Shown: in pieces, positions 42,928 to 50,037 of the stretch
Position numbering within the stretch: the stretch's first letter is position 1
How the letters are laid out: each line of letters opens with the position of its first letter
Program-made: the position numbers and the translations under genes
NCBI RefSeq assembly: GCF_003012745.1
Contig: NZ_PXYK01000038.1
Location: 1 to 50,037 of the forward strand
From: Kumtagia ephedrae
GTDB taxonomy: Bacteria; Pseudomonadota; Alphaproteobacteria; Rhizobiales; Rhizobiaceae
Length of the DNA stretch: 50,037 nt
Reading direction: 5' to 3'
The notes under the pieces: model-generated
Database searches by the model: none
What the model was told of the DNA's origin: nothing
What the model saw: the letters and a program-made list of their open reading frames with translations, nothing else

Positions 42928-43197
42928 ATGCACATGCTGCTTGTCATCACCGGAGGCGTCCTTCTGCTCGGCGTGTTCGCCCTGTTCGGGAAGCTCTGGG
43001 GCGGAGATGTCGCCGGGGTCGCTGCGGCGGCGAAAGTGTTCGTGCCTGTCTGGCTAGTCGTGGCGCTCGTCAACATGTGGGTCGGCGTCAACAAGGCTGG
43101 CTACACCGTGGCGCAGGAACTGCCGATCCTCCTCGTCGTCTTCGCCGTACCGGCTGTCATCGCCGCGCTCGTCGCCTGGCAATTGGCGAGGGGCTGA
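42928..43197 (+). CDS. Small membrane protein upstream of Kef-type antiporter
   Basis: An 89-residue protein with three hydrophobic segments (LLVITGGVLLLGVFALFG, VFVPVWLVVALVNMWVG, LPILLVVFAVPAVIAALVAW). The stop is 3 bp before the antiporter ATG, so the two are surely cotranslated. It may be an accessory subunit of the antiporter. GAGGGGAAGG precedes the start. I know of no characterised relative. Confidence 0.75.
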   Translation: MHMLLVITGGVLLLGVFALFGKLWGGDVAGVAAAAKVFVPVWLVVALVNMWVGVNKAGYTVAQELPILLVVFAVPAVIAALVAWQLARG

Positions 43198-43200
43198 CCG

Positions 43201-45006
43201 ATGGCCGCCGATGCTGTTTCGCATGCCGCTGAGGCCGCCTCACATGGCGGCTTCGATCTCATTCCGGTCGTCGTGTTGCTCGGCGCGGCGGTCGTCGCTG
43301 TGCCGCTGTTCAAGCGGCTCGGCCTCGGTTCCGTGCTCGGTTATCTTGCCGCGGGATTAGTGATCGGACCGTTCGGCGTCGGCCTGTTCTCCGATACGCA
43401 ATCAATCCTGCACGTCGCCGAGCTCGGCGTCGTCATGTTCCTGTTCATCATCGGGCTGGAGATGCAGCCCTCGCGGCTGTGGTCGATGCGGGGCGAGATC
43501 TTCGGTCTTGGCCTTCTCCAGGTCGCGTTGTGCATCGGGCTGCTCACCTGTGTCGGCCTGACGCTCGGCTATTCGGTGCCTCAGAGCTTCGTCGCGGGCA
43601 CGGGCTTCGTGCTGACCTCGACTGCTATCGTCATGCAGATGCTCGAGGAGCGCCGTGCGATGGGGCTGCCGAAAGGCCGGCGGATCGTCGCGATCCTGCT
43701 GCTCGAGGACCTGGCCATCGTGCCGCTGCTGGCGCTTGTCGCCTTTCTGGCACCCGGCGGCGAAAACGCCACGCTCACCAGTCGGCTGACTGGCGTCGCC
43801 ATCGGCCTCGCGTCGATCCTTGGCTTGATCGTCGCCGGCCGCTATCTGCTCGACCCGCTGTTTCGTATTCTCGGCAAGGCCAGGGCGCGCGAGGTGATGA
43901 CGGCAGCGGCGCTCTTCGTCGTGCTCGGCGCTGCGCTCGCCATGCAACTGGGCGGCCTGTCGATGGCGATGGGGGCCTTCCTAGCCGGCGTGCTGCTGTC
44001 GGAATCTTCCTTCCGCCACCAGCTCGAGGCCGATGTCGAGCCGTTCCGCGGCATCCTGCTCGGCCTGTTCTTCCTGGGCGTCGGCATGTCGCTCGATCTT
44101 GCGGTGATCGCCGCCAACTGGCGCCTCATCCTCGTCGCCGTCATCGCCTACATGGTGCTGAAGACCATTGGCATCTATGCGGTCGCCCGCCTGTTCCGGG
44201 CTGGCAACCGGGAAGCGATCGAACGCGCCGTGCTGATGGCGCAGGGCGGCGAATTCGCCTTCGTGCTCTATGCTGCGGCCGCATCGGTCGGCATCATCGA
44301 CGGCGAGGCCAACGCCATCCTGACGGCGACCATCATCGTCTCGATGGCGGTCACCCCGCTGATGATCATCCTGCACGACCGGTTGATACCCAAGCCCGCT
44401 CCATCGATGGATGGGGTCGAGGCCGCCGAAGGCTTATCAGCCGGCGTGCTCCTGATCGGTTTCGGTCGCTTCGGCCAGATCGTCAGTCAGCCTCTGTTGG
44501 CGAATGGTTGCTCAATCTCCATCATCGAGACCGACACGGACGCCATCCGCAATGCGCAGGATTTCGGGTTCAAGGTTTATTTTGGCGACGGCGCGCGCCT
44601 CGACATCCTTCATGCCGCCGGCGCCCATGACGCCCGCCTTGTCGTCATCGCGGTCAATGACCGCGAGGCGAGTCTGAAGATCGCGGAGCTGGTCAAGGCA
44701 GAGTTCCCGCTGGTGCCGGTTCTGGCGCGCTCCTTCGATCGCGAGCATGCCATCGAACTGATCCATGCAGGCGTCGACTATCAGATCCGTGAGACCTTCG
44801 AATCGGCGCTGGCACTCGGCCAGAAGGCGCTTGAAATGATGGATGTGGACGAGGAGGAACGCGTGCGCGTGATGGAGGACGTTCGCCAACGCGATTCCGA
44901 GCGCTTCGCCCTTGAGACCGCCGACGGCATCTATGCCGGCCGCGACCTGATCCATGGCAATGCTCCAGGCAAGGGCCAGCCTACGGAGCGGGAGGCTTCA
45001 TCATGA
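43201..45006 (+). CDS. CPA2-type K+/H+ antiporter with RCK domain (KefB/KefC-like)
   Basis: A 601-residue protein. About 12 membrane helices at residues 20-395, with GYLAAGLVIGPFGVGLFS near 48 and AGVLLSESSFRHQLEADVEP near 260, the Kef signature. An RCK/TrkA-N domain follows from about 415 (LIGFGRFGQIVSQPLL, then IIETDTDAIRNAQDFGFKVY). The length equals that of KefB/KefC, whose K+ efflux is gated by glutathione adducts of electrophiles and acidifies the cytoplasm as protection. Whether this one is gated so is unproven. It overlaps the DUF924 gene by 4 bp. Confidence 0.92.
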   Translation: MAADAVSHAAEAASHGGFDLIPVVVLLGAAVVAVPLFKRLGLGSVLGYLAAGLVIGPFGVGLFSDTQSILHVAELGVVMFLFIIGLEMQPSRLWSMRGEIFGLGLLQVALCIGLLTCVGLTLGYSVPQSFVAGTGFVLTSTAIVMQMLEERRAMGLPKGRRIVAILLLEDLAIVPLLALVAFLAPGGENATLTSRLTGVAIGLASILGLIVAGRYLLDPLFRILGKARAREVMTAAALFVVLGAALAMQLGGLSMAMGAFLAGVLLSESSFRHQLEADVEPFRGILLGLFFLGVGMSLDLAVIAANWRLILVAVIAYMVLKTIGIYAVARLFRAGNREAIERAVLMAQGGEFAFVLYAAAASVGIIDGEANAILTATIIVSMAVTPLMIILHDRLIPKPAPSMDGVEAAEGLSAGVLLIGFGRFGQIVSQPLLANGCSISIIETDTDAIRNAQDFGFKVYFGDGARLDILHAAGAHDARLVVIAVNDREASLKIAELVKAEFPLVPVLARSFDREHAIELIHAGVDYQIRETFESALALGQKALEMMDVDEEERVRVMEDVRQRDSERFALETADGIYAGRDLIHGNAPGKGQPTEREASS

Positions 45007-45578
45007 TCGCCGCGCTCAGGATGCGCCCCCGAGGAGACGAGGAGCTGATTTCGGAGGTCGTCGGCTTCTGGAAGGACGCCGGGGCGCAAGGTCGGTGGTT
45101 CGACAAGGATGAGGGTTTCGATCGCATCTTCCGGGACCGCTACTTCGATCTTCACATGGCGGTCGCGGCGCGGCGACATGACGGCTGGATCGAAAACCCG
45201 AAAGGCGCGCTCGCCTTGCTGATCCTGACCGACCAGTTCCCGCGCAATGCGTTTCGCGGGACAGCGCACATGTATGCGACCGACCCATTGGCGCGGCACT
45301 ACGCCCGTCTGGCGCTCGATGCCGGGCACATGGAGCAGGTCGAGCCGGATCTGCGGCTGTTCTTCTGCCTACCCTTCGCGCATTCGGAAGATATCGCCGA
45401 CCAGGACCTATCGGTGAAACTCAATGCTCGATTGGGGCAGCCATGGCTCGATCACGCTGAAGGCCACTGCGACATCATCCGCCTTTTTGGACGCTTTCCG
45501 CACCGCAATTTCATGCTGGGCCGCGCCACAACTGCGCTGGAAGCAGAGTTTCTCGAAGCGGGCGGCTTTCAGGGATAG
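45003..45578 (+). CDS. DUF924 family protein
   Basis: A 191-residue helical protein with the family pattern ISEVVGFWKDAGAQGRWFDK, LILTDQFPRNAFRGTAHMYA, LRLFFCLPFAHSEDIADQDL and GRFPHRNFMLGR. The fold is TPR-like. Its function is unknown. Translationally coupled to the antiporter (ATGA overlap), which is suggestive but does not reveal its role. Confidence 0.92.
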   Translation: MIAALRMRPRGDEELISEVVGFWKDAGAQGRWFDKDEGFDRIFRDRYFDLHMAVAARRHDGWIENPKGALALLILTDQFPRNAFRGTAHMYATDPLARHYARLALDAGHMEQVEPDLRLFFCLPFAHSEDIADQDLSVKLNARLGQPWLDHAEGHCDIIRLFGRFPHRNFMLGRATTALEAEFLEAGGFQG

Positions 45579-45598
45579 GGATCAAGAGAGGAAAGTCC

Positions 45599-46093
45599 AT
45601 GACAAAATCCAGAAGCAGAACTTTGACCGGCATACTCGTCGCAGCTCCCGTTGGCTTGCTGTTGGCCTTCGGCGCCGCCGCGAAATCAAAAGTCGACCCC
45701 ATGCCGACCGACAATGTGCGGTCCTACTCCGCGCTGTCCAATGGCACGTCTTCGACCTTGGGGACGACGATGAAGCTCAGTCGCACCTCGGCGAGTTTCT
45801 CGAAGCTTAAAGGGGAACTGACGCTCCAGTATTCTGACGTCTGGAACAACGGGAACGACACGGACTACGGCGGAAACGTATACAAGGTCCTCAACGCCGA
45901 CGCGTTCTTCTCGCAGAACAAGGGAAAGAACGGTTTTTGCGACGAACCGGTGCGATGGCTCACCGTCATGGATATGAGCAATCAGCTCGGTGATGGGGCT
46001 GTTCGCATCGGAATGCTCAGCATCGACGACTGGCGCAAATACAGTCCGGACGCCTTGGGCGCGTGCAGTGCCGACACGTTCACGCTGAAATAG
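45599..46093 (+). CDS. Exported protein of unknown function
   Basis: A 164-residue protein with a signal peptide (LTGILVAAPVGLLLAFGAAA). The mature part is rich in Ser, Thr, Asn, Asp and Tyr (YSALSNGTSSTLGTTMKLS, LQYSDVWNNGNDTDYGGN) and has two Cys (GFCDEPVRW near 120, GACSADTF near 157) that could form a disulfide. I do not recognise a family. AGAGGAAAG lies before the ATG, 20 bp after DUF924, so it probably belongs to the antiporter operon. Confidence 0.7.
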   Translation: MTKSRSRTLTGILVAAPVGLLLAFGAAAKSKVDPMPTDNVRSYSALSNGTSSTLGTTMKLSRTSASFSKLKGELTLQYSDVWNNGNDTDYGGNVYKVLNADAFFSQNKGKNGFCDEPVRWLTVMDMSNQLGDGAVRIGMLSIDDWRKYSPDALGACSADTFTLK

Positions 46094-46241
46094 CATCGCT
46101 GACAAATAGCTTTCGGGGGCATGCCGAGGCCATCGCAGCCTCGTGCGACGCTTATGGGCGCTTCCCGCGCGCCGCAACCATGACCACGGCAAGGCGCTCT
46201 CCGGCCATCCTGCAAAACGAAACAAGAAAAGGCCCTTTCAA

Positions 46242-47000
46242 ATGCCAGCATCAGACCTGAAAATCGATACCCGCATCGGCGTTAAGCGCAAGCCACGCCG
46301 CATCCTGTCGATTGTTTCCAACACGACGGAGCTCAAGGGCTTTCCGGTCGGCTTCTTCGCCGAGGAAATGACGCGCGCCTTCCTGATGTTCACCGAGGCT
46401 GGACATCAGGTCGATCTCGCCTCGCCGAAGGGCGGCGAGGTGATGTTCGACACCCACAGCGATCCACGCACGCCGGACGGCGCCTATGCCGACGATCTGA
46501 TCAGCCTGGGCTTCGTCCATCATGCGAAGTTTGGGGCGATGCTGAAGAACACCCTGCCGATCAGCGCCGTGTCGGTGGACGAGTATGACGCGGTGTGGGT
46601 GGCGGGCGGCGGCGGTCCGCTGCTGACCTTCAAGGATGATATAGCGCTGCATGAGCTGATCGCGTCCTTCTATGAGAAGGGCAAGATCGTCACGCTGATC
46701 TGCCACGGGTCCGGTCTTCTATTGTGGACGCGCCTGTCCAACGGAAAGCTGCTCGCTGACGGCAAGAAATGGACCGGCTTCACCGACGAGGAGGAAGAGC
46801 AGGTCAACGCCGCCTTCGGCATGACGCTCAACGACTACACCATCCAGAGCGAGGCCGCTGGCATCAAGGGCACCAGCTTCCTGTGCCGTGGCGCCAATGA
46901 ACCGTTTGCCATTCGCGACGGGCGTCTCATCACCGGCCAGCAGCAGTACAGCAGCGCGCTTACGGCGGAACTCGTGCTGGAGGCACTCGACGAATATTGA
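46242..47000 (+). CDS. DJ-1/PfpI family protein (Hsp31/glyoxalase III-like)
   Basis: A 252-residue protein with the class I glutamine-amidotransferase-like fold. FPVGFFAEEMTRAFLMF carries the conserved Glu (about 41) and LICHGSGLLLW the nucleophile elbow with Cys154 and His155. VWVAGGGGPL lies near 118 and ITGQQQYSSALTAELVL at the end. Members act as glyoxalases, chaperones or amidases, and several remove methylglyoxal without glutathione. It lies 148 bp after the exported protein, so it could be in the same operon or have its own promoter. Confidence 0.9.
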   Translation: MPASDLKIDTRIGVKRKPRRILSIVSNTTELKGFPVGFFAEEMTRAFLMFTEAGHQVDLASPKGGEVMFDTHSDPRTPDGAYADDLISLGFVHHAKFGAMLKNTLPISAVSVDEYDAVWVAGGGGPLLTFKDDIALHELIASFYEKGKIVTLICHGSGLLLWTRLSNGKLLADGKKWTGFTDEEEEQVNAAFGMTLNDYTIQSEAAGIKGTSFLCRGANEPFAIRDGRLITGQQQYSSALTAELVLEALDEY

Positions 47001-47132
47001 TGATTACACGAGCGGCGAATTGGTGTCGGCGCCTGGATCCGCCCCGTTCACACATTTAGCTACCTCAGACAGCGTGCTGATGGGGCGATGCCACATAGAT
47101 TTCCGACGTCAGGGACAGCCAAATGCGTAGTT

Positions 47133-47327
47133 CGACCGTAAGCGATTCGAACTTTTTCACCGCCGAACGCCGTCGTTTCTACGCCATCTCGCGCACCGAC
47201 TGTCCTTCATTCTATGCATAGGCGTACGTTCGGCGGCTACAGCGTATTGTGGAGGGCAATCGACGGTATTTGGCGCGCCGCACCGGGCGATGATGATAAC
47301 TTTGTCTACGCCATAGCCCTCTAAATT
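47133..47327 (+). repeat. Intergenic repeat, copy 3 of 3 (about 195 bp)
   Basis: The left edge CGACCGTAAGCGATTCGAAC and right edge GGCGCGCCGCACCGGGCGAT, then CTACGCCATAGCCCTCTAAA, match copies 1 and 2. GGAGGGC in the middle can pair with GCCCTC near the end. It lies between the convergent DJ-1 and ATPase genes. Confidence 0.8.
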
Positions 47328-47466
47328 CGAACCCGTAGCCCGACGAGAAGCCCTTGAGATCGCAGTAGGTTTCGAGACGATTGCCGCAATCCTTCTGTAC
47401 CTATAATCGCGTGACGTCGTATCGGACTCCAGAACAAAGACCCCTTGAAGACGCGCTCTTCCCTCA

Positions 47467-47490
47467 GGCGTTTCCGAATGCGGAAATGCC
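47467..47490 (-). terminator. Hairpin after the ATPase gene
   Basis: On the minus strand, GGC-A-TTTCCG, loop CATT, CGGAAA-C-GCC forms a 9-bp stem with one mismatch, starting right at the stop codon. No clear T-run follows, so termination strength is uncertain. Confidence 0.5.
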
Positions 47491-49817
47491 TAACAGCGCG
47501 CTTCAGGCGTCTCCGCGGTGGCTATTGATCCTTCTATGCCAGAGTGAATCGCGGCAGCTTCCGTCACGAGCTCGACGGCAACCGCAGCAGCTTCCTCGTT
47601 GGGGACGGGCGCGGCTTCCTCCGGTCCCATCATCATCTCGTAGTGCGCACCATGGTTGGTCGACTCGAAGATCAGCTTGAAGACTGCAAGGTAGCGGCCT
47701 ACGGTCGTATCATCGGCTGCAACATACAGGTCGTCCGCGAAGTAATGCGATCCGTCGTTGATCCACGAAAACAGCGACGCGCAGATCTGCTGGTCGCGTC
47801 CTTCGAATTTCGCGATGACGGCATCCTTGTCCATATTGCCGAGGATGGTGAAGTAGTGCTCCAGGATCCGCCGCAGGACATTCTGGATCGTCAGGTTTGA
47901 TCGGTTCGGATTCCTGACCTCGGCCCAGAGCAGTTCATATGAGGTGCGGATCGGATTCCTCTGGTGGCCTTCGACGATCGTGGCCGCTCCGGCTTTACGA
48001 ACGACCCAGAACGTCTCGTGCGTACGGCGTTCTCCTTGCTGCCGCTTCGGGTCGAAGGACACTTCCTTGTGGAAGTAGATGTTGTGGGTCAGCACAAAGA
48101 CTTGCTTCACGCGTCCGTTGCCGTCCACCGCTTCAGCCAGGACGCGCTTGATGAGCGCGCTGACGATGAAGAGCACGTCGCTGTCGAGGCTCGACACGGG
48201 ATCGTCGAAGACGACGATGCGATCGGCGTTCACGCCGCTTGCGGACGTACTGCCCCGGATCAGATGATAGAAGTACAGGAAGGTGATGAAGCTGCGTTCC
48301 CCTTCGCTGAGCGTCTCCCGGGCGTCACTCCCGTCGCCGCGGACAATAGCGTAGAACTGCTGCTTATCGCCGGCTGTCGCGAGCCTGAAGCTGGTGAAGC
48401 CAAATGACGCGAGGGTCGCGTTGATTTCGGTGACCGTGGGCTGGACGCTGGTGACCTGCTTTTCAAGGTCGGCCAATGCTGCCCGAGCGGCGGTCAGGGC
48501 CTGTGTCTTGGTCTCGATCCCGGTCGATATCCCCGTGATGGCCTTGTCGAGATTGCTCTTGGCAGTCGTGTATTGCCCAATGACGTCCTTCTTCTCGTCG
48601 GTCAGGCATTTCCAGATCTCGGAGCTGAGCGTCTTGCGCTCGGCGGCGAGATTATCGACCAGGGCATTGTGTTTCGCGATCTCGCTGTTCGCCTGTTCGA
48701 TGATGGTGGCCACCGCGGCCAAAGGCTCGGCGAGCGGCTCCAGCTTTACCGGTGTGCTGGGCTCCTTCCGCTTCCGTTCTATATGACCCTTGTTGAGGGT
48801 GATGAGCGAGCGCAGTCGATCGCAGAGGGGGCGCAGCTTCTCCACGTCGATATGCGGACTCCCGGATGCGAGAACGGCATCGATCGTGGCCAGGATTGCG
48901 TCGGCGAAAGTGCGATAGGCTTCTTCGGTGCCCGCGATCACCGCGATGTCGGCGAGGTACGTTTCGTCGAAGAAGGCGTTCAGCTTGGCCAGAAGCTCCT
49001 CGTCGAGCGGCTTCTGGCAGAACGGACATGGCGTGCCCGGTCCTTCCACGTATCGCAGTCCCTGGCGCACCCAATCGCTGTTGCCGAGGCGGCGAACGAG
49101 CGCTCCGATATCTATGTCCTCTTTGCCGACAACCTTCTTGGCGAGTACGGGCTCCTGCTCGATACCGAGCAAGTCCTCTGCGGCAATCGTTGGCACGGTC
49201 GCCAGTCGAGCGACCCCTTCGGCGAATACGGTTCGGGCGCGGGCCTTCAGATCGTCGACTGGGTGAACAGCCGCTTGATTGCCGTATGTCTCCTCGAGCA
49301 CCTTGTCGCAGAATCTCGTGCGCGAATTACGCAAACCTGTGAATGCGCCCTGGAAATGGGGATCATGCGTGGTCTTGATCTTCCAGCATTGCTCTTCGAA
49401 TGCATTGCGCAAGTCGCGAAGTTCGGCCCGCTTGCCGCTTGAGTGATCCTCGGCGCCGAGGGTTGTTTTCAGTGTGCCAATCTGGATTTCGATCTCTGCG
49501 ACCTTGGCGCGGGCTGCCTCGATCTTCTCCAGCGTGTCGGTCTGGACTTCCCCCAGAGTGAAGATACCGCGCAATTGCGGAGTGAAGTTTCGGTCAACGA
49601 AATCGCTGTTGTAGACGAGTGTCTCAAGGGGGCGAGCACCGCGCCAGTTCACGGCACAGGACGGATGTTCTGTTGGATCAGCGATGACCCGAGAGATCGT
49701 CGTCTTGCCTGATCCGTTCGTTCCGAACAGAAAGTTGATCTGGCGAAGACCGTCAAGATGCTGCGGTTGCTCCCCATAATTCGCCACTTTGGCAATGCTG
49801 ACGTCTTCAAGCATCAT
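47490..49817 (-). CDS. AAA_13 ATPase with zinc hook, RloC/PrrC-like candidate anticodon nuclease
   Basis: About 775-781 residues. In the 781-residue numbering: Walker A GTNGSGKTT (38-46), ABC signature LSEGERSF (509-516), Walker B RIVVFDDPVSSLDSD (539-553) and LTHN (582-585). The centre is coiled coil with a CPFC motif (270-273), like the Rad50 zinc hook. After the ATPase, R655-x3-E659-x37-H697 fits the catalytic pattern reported for PrrC/RloC tRNA anticodon nucleases. RloC proteins couple DNA-damage sensing to tRNA cleavage during phage attack. The start at 49817/49814 (MMLEDVSIAK) agrees with the family better than 49835. No restriction-modification genes are in view. Confidence 0.75.
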   Translation of the reverse strand: MMLEDVSIAKVANYGEQPQHLDGLRQINFLFGTNGSGKTTISRVIADPTEHPSCAVNWRGARPLETLVYNSDFVDRNFTPQLRGIFTLGEVQTDTLEKIEAARAKVAEIEIQIGTLKTTLGAEDHSSGKRAELRDLRNAFEEQCWKIKTTHDPHFQGAFTGLRNSRTRFCDKVLEETYGNQAAVHPVDDLKARARTVFAEGVARLATVPTIAAEDLLGIEQEPVLAKKVVGKEDIDIGALVRRLGNSDWVRQGLRYVEGPGTPCPFCQKPLDEELLAKLNAFFDETYLADIAVIAGTEEAYRTFADAILATIDAVLASGSPHIDVEKLRPLCDRLRSLITLNKGHIERKRKEPSTPVKLEPLAEPLAAVATIIEQANSEIAKHNALVDNLAAERKTLSSEIWKCLTDEKKDVIGQYTTAKSNLDKAITGISTGIETKTQALTAARAALADLEKQVTSVQPTVTEINATLASFGFTSFRLATAGDKQQFYAIVRGDGSDARETLSEGERSFITFLYFYHLIRGSTSASGVNADRIVVFDDPVSSLDSDVLFIVSALIKRVLAEAVDGNGRVKQVFVLTHNIYFHKEVSFDPKRQQGERRTHETFWVVRKAGAATIVEGHQRNPIRTSYELLWAEVRNPNRSNLTIQNVLRRILEHYFTILGNMDKDAVIAKFEGRDQQICASLFSWINDGSHYFADDLYVAADDTTVGRYLAVFKLIFESTNHGAHYEMMMGPEEAAPVPNEEAAAVAVELVTEAAAIHSGIEGSIATAETPEARC

Positions 49818-49877
49818 GCCCCCAGATGGCGACATTGTTGTTTACTTATCGCCAAGCCCAAGGGTGATTGAGCGTCA

Positions 49878-50006
49878 ATGAAGCAGAAAAATCAATCGCC
49901 TTCTGGCGACTGGACACCTCGAACTACCGGCATTCGCGGCGTGTTTTGTCTCGCTGAGGTGTGGCGCGGCCCGATGAGCGGCGATCGCGTCGGGTTTGGT
50001 CGATGA
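49878..50006 (+). CDS. Possible 42-aa protein at window edge
   Basis: An open frame starting MKQKNQSPSGDWTPRTTGIR and ending ...GDRVGFGR. Its stop overlaps the next ATG (ATGA), suggesting coupling. It is divergent from the ATPase gene. No family is recognised and chance is possible. Confidence 0.25.
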   Translation: MKQKNQSPSGDWTPRTTGIRGVFCLAEVWRGPMSGDRVGFGR

Positions 50007-50037
50007 GATTGCTGCTGGACGCCGATTTCGGCGTCGC
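50003..50037 (+). CDS. Start of a gene cut by the window edge
   Basis: ATG followed by codons for RLLLDADFGV up to the last base. The hydrophobic strand ending in Asp resembles the start of PIN-like (DUF5615) toxins, but 11 codons are not enough to decide. It overlaps the 42-aa frame by 4 bp, which would fit an antitoxin-toxin pair or another small operon. Confidence 0.25.
   Translation, partial: MRLLLDADFGV

Noticed and set aside
1-50037. CRISPR array, rRNA or tRNA genes
   Set aside because: No regularly spaced direct repeats, and no rRNA or tRNA-like sequence was noticed. A tRNAscan/Infernal run would settle it.

Overview
The window is G+C-rich and gene-dense and looks like an alphaproteobacterial chromosome or large plasmid, most likely Hyphomicrobiales (rhizobial group). 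The evidence is the HWE-type histidine kinase, the DUF2092 and DUF924 genes, the small AEARVGRP-type secreted protein, an IS21-type end and the codon use. I cannot name a genus. I saw no rRNA, tRNA or CRISPR array.

Region 1 (1-5.1 kb) starts with the tip of an IS21-family element. A minus-strand run follows: a small membrane protein, a transglutaminase-like protein, an AI-2E family permease, a PHB-depolymerase-family esterase, and a few short hypothetical genes. Region 2 (5.1-7.4 kb) holds an HWE/HisKA_2 sensor kinase followed by an 18-codon stub of a response regulator, copy 1 of a roughly 200 bp intergenic repeat, and a fragment of an outer-membrane protein gene.

Region 3 (7.4-20.7 kb) is an envelope-directed cluster. 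The minus strand carries DUF2092 (frameshifted), a 69-aa secreted protein, a periplasmic metallo-beta-lactamase-fold hydrolase, a parvulin-type PPIase, a HupE/UreJ membrane protein and a DUF3604 hydrolase. Next come a receiver-only regulator and a NarL-type regulator with a sensor kinase whose sensor resembles ABC substrate-binding proteins. Facing the kinase are a secreted SdsA1-type alkylsulfatase and an outer-membrane barrel protein. The barrel is a full-length relative of the fragment at 7.2 kb. Repeat copy 2 follows.

Region 4 (21.4-47.0 kb) is a long series of small redox and detoxification units, each with its own regulator. MarR controls MFS, aldo/keto reductase, thiolase, tautomerase, enone reductase, SDR and YciI. 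A second MarR faces a MATE pump across a strong inverted repeat. TetR faces SDR, Old Yellow Enzyme, two alpha/beta hydrolases and two MDR reductases. LysR faces an SDR. A Kef-type K+/H+ antiporter, a DUF924 protein, an unknown secreted protein and a DJ-1/PfpI protein then follow. Many members belong to families that handle quinones, enones and reactive carbonyls. Between 38.5 and 40.7 kb lies a patch of decayed genes: cupin, VOC, methyltransferase with an in-frame amber stop, and DUF1428.

Region 5 (47.1-50.0 kb) has repeat copy 3 and then an AAA_13 ATPase with a CxxC zinc-hook motif and a C-terminal R-x3-E-x37-H signature. This matches RloC/PrrC-type anticodon nucleases and suggests a defence locus. 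The window ends at the start of another gene.
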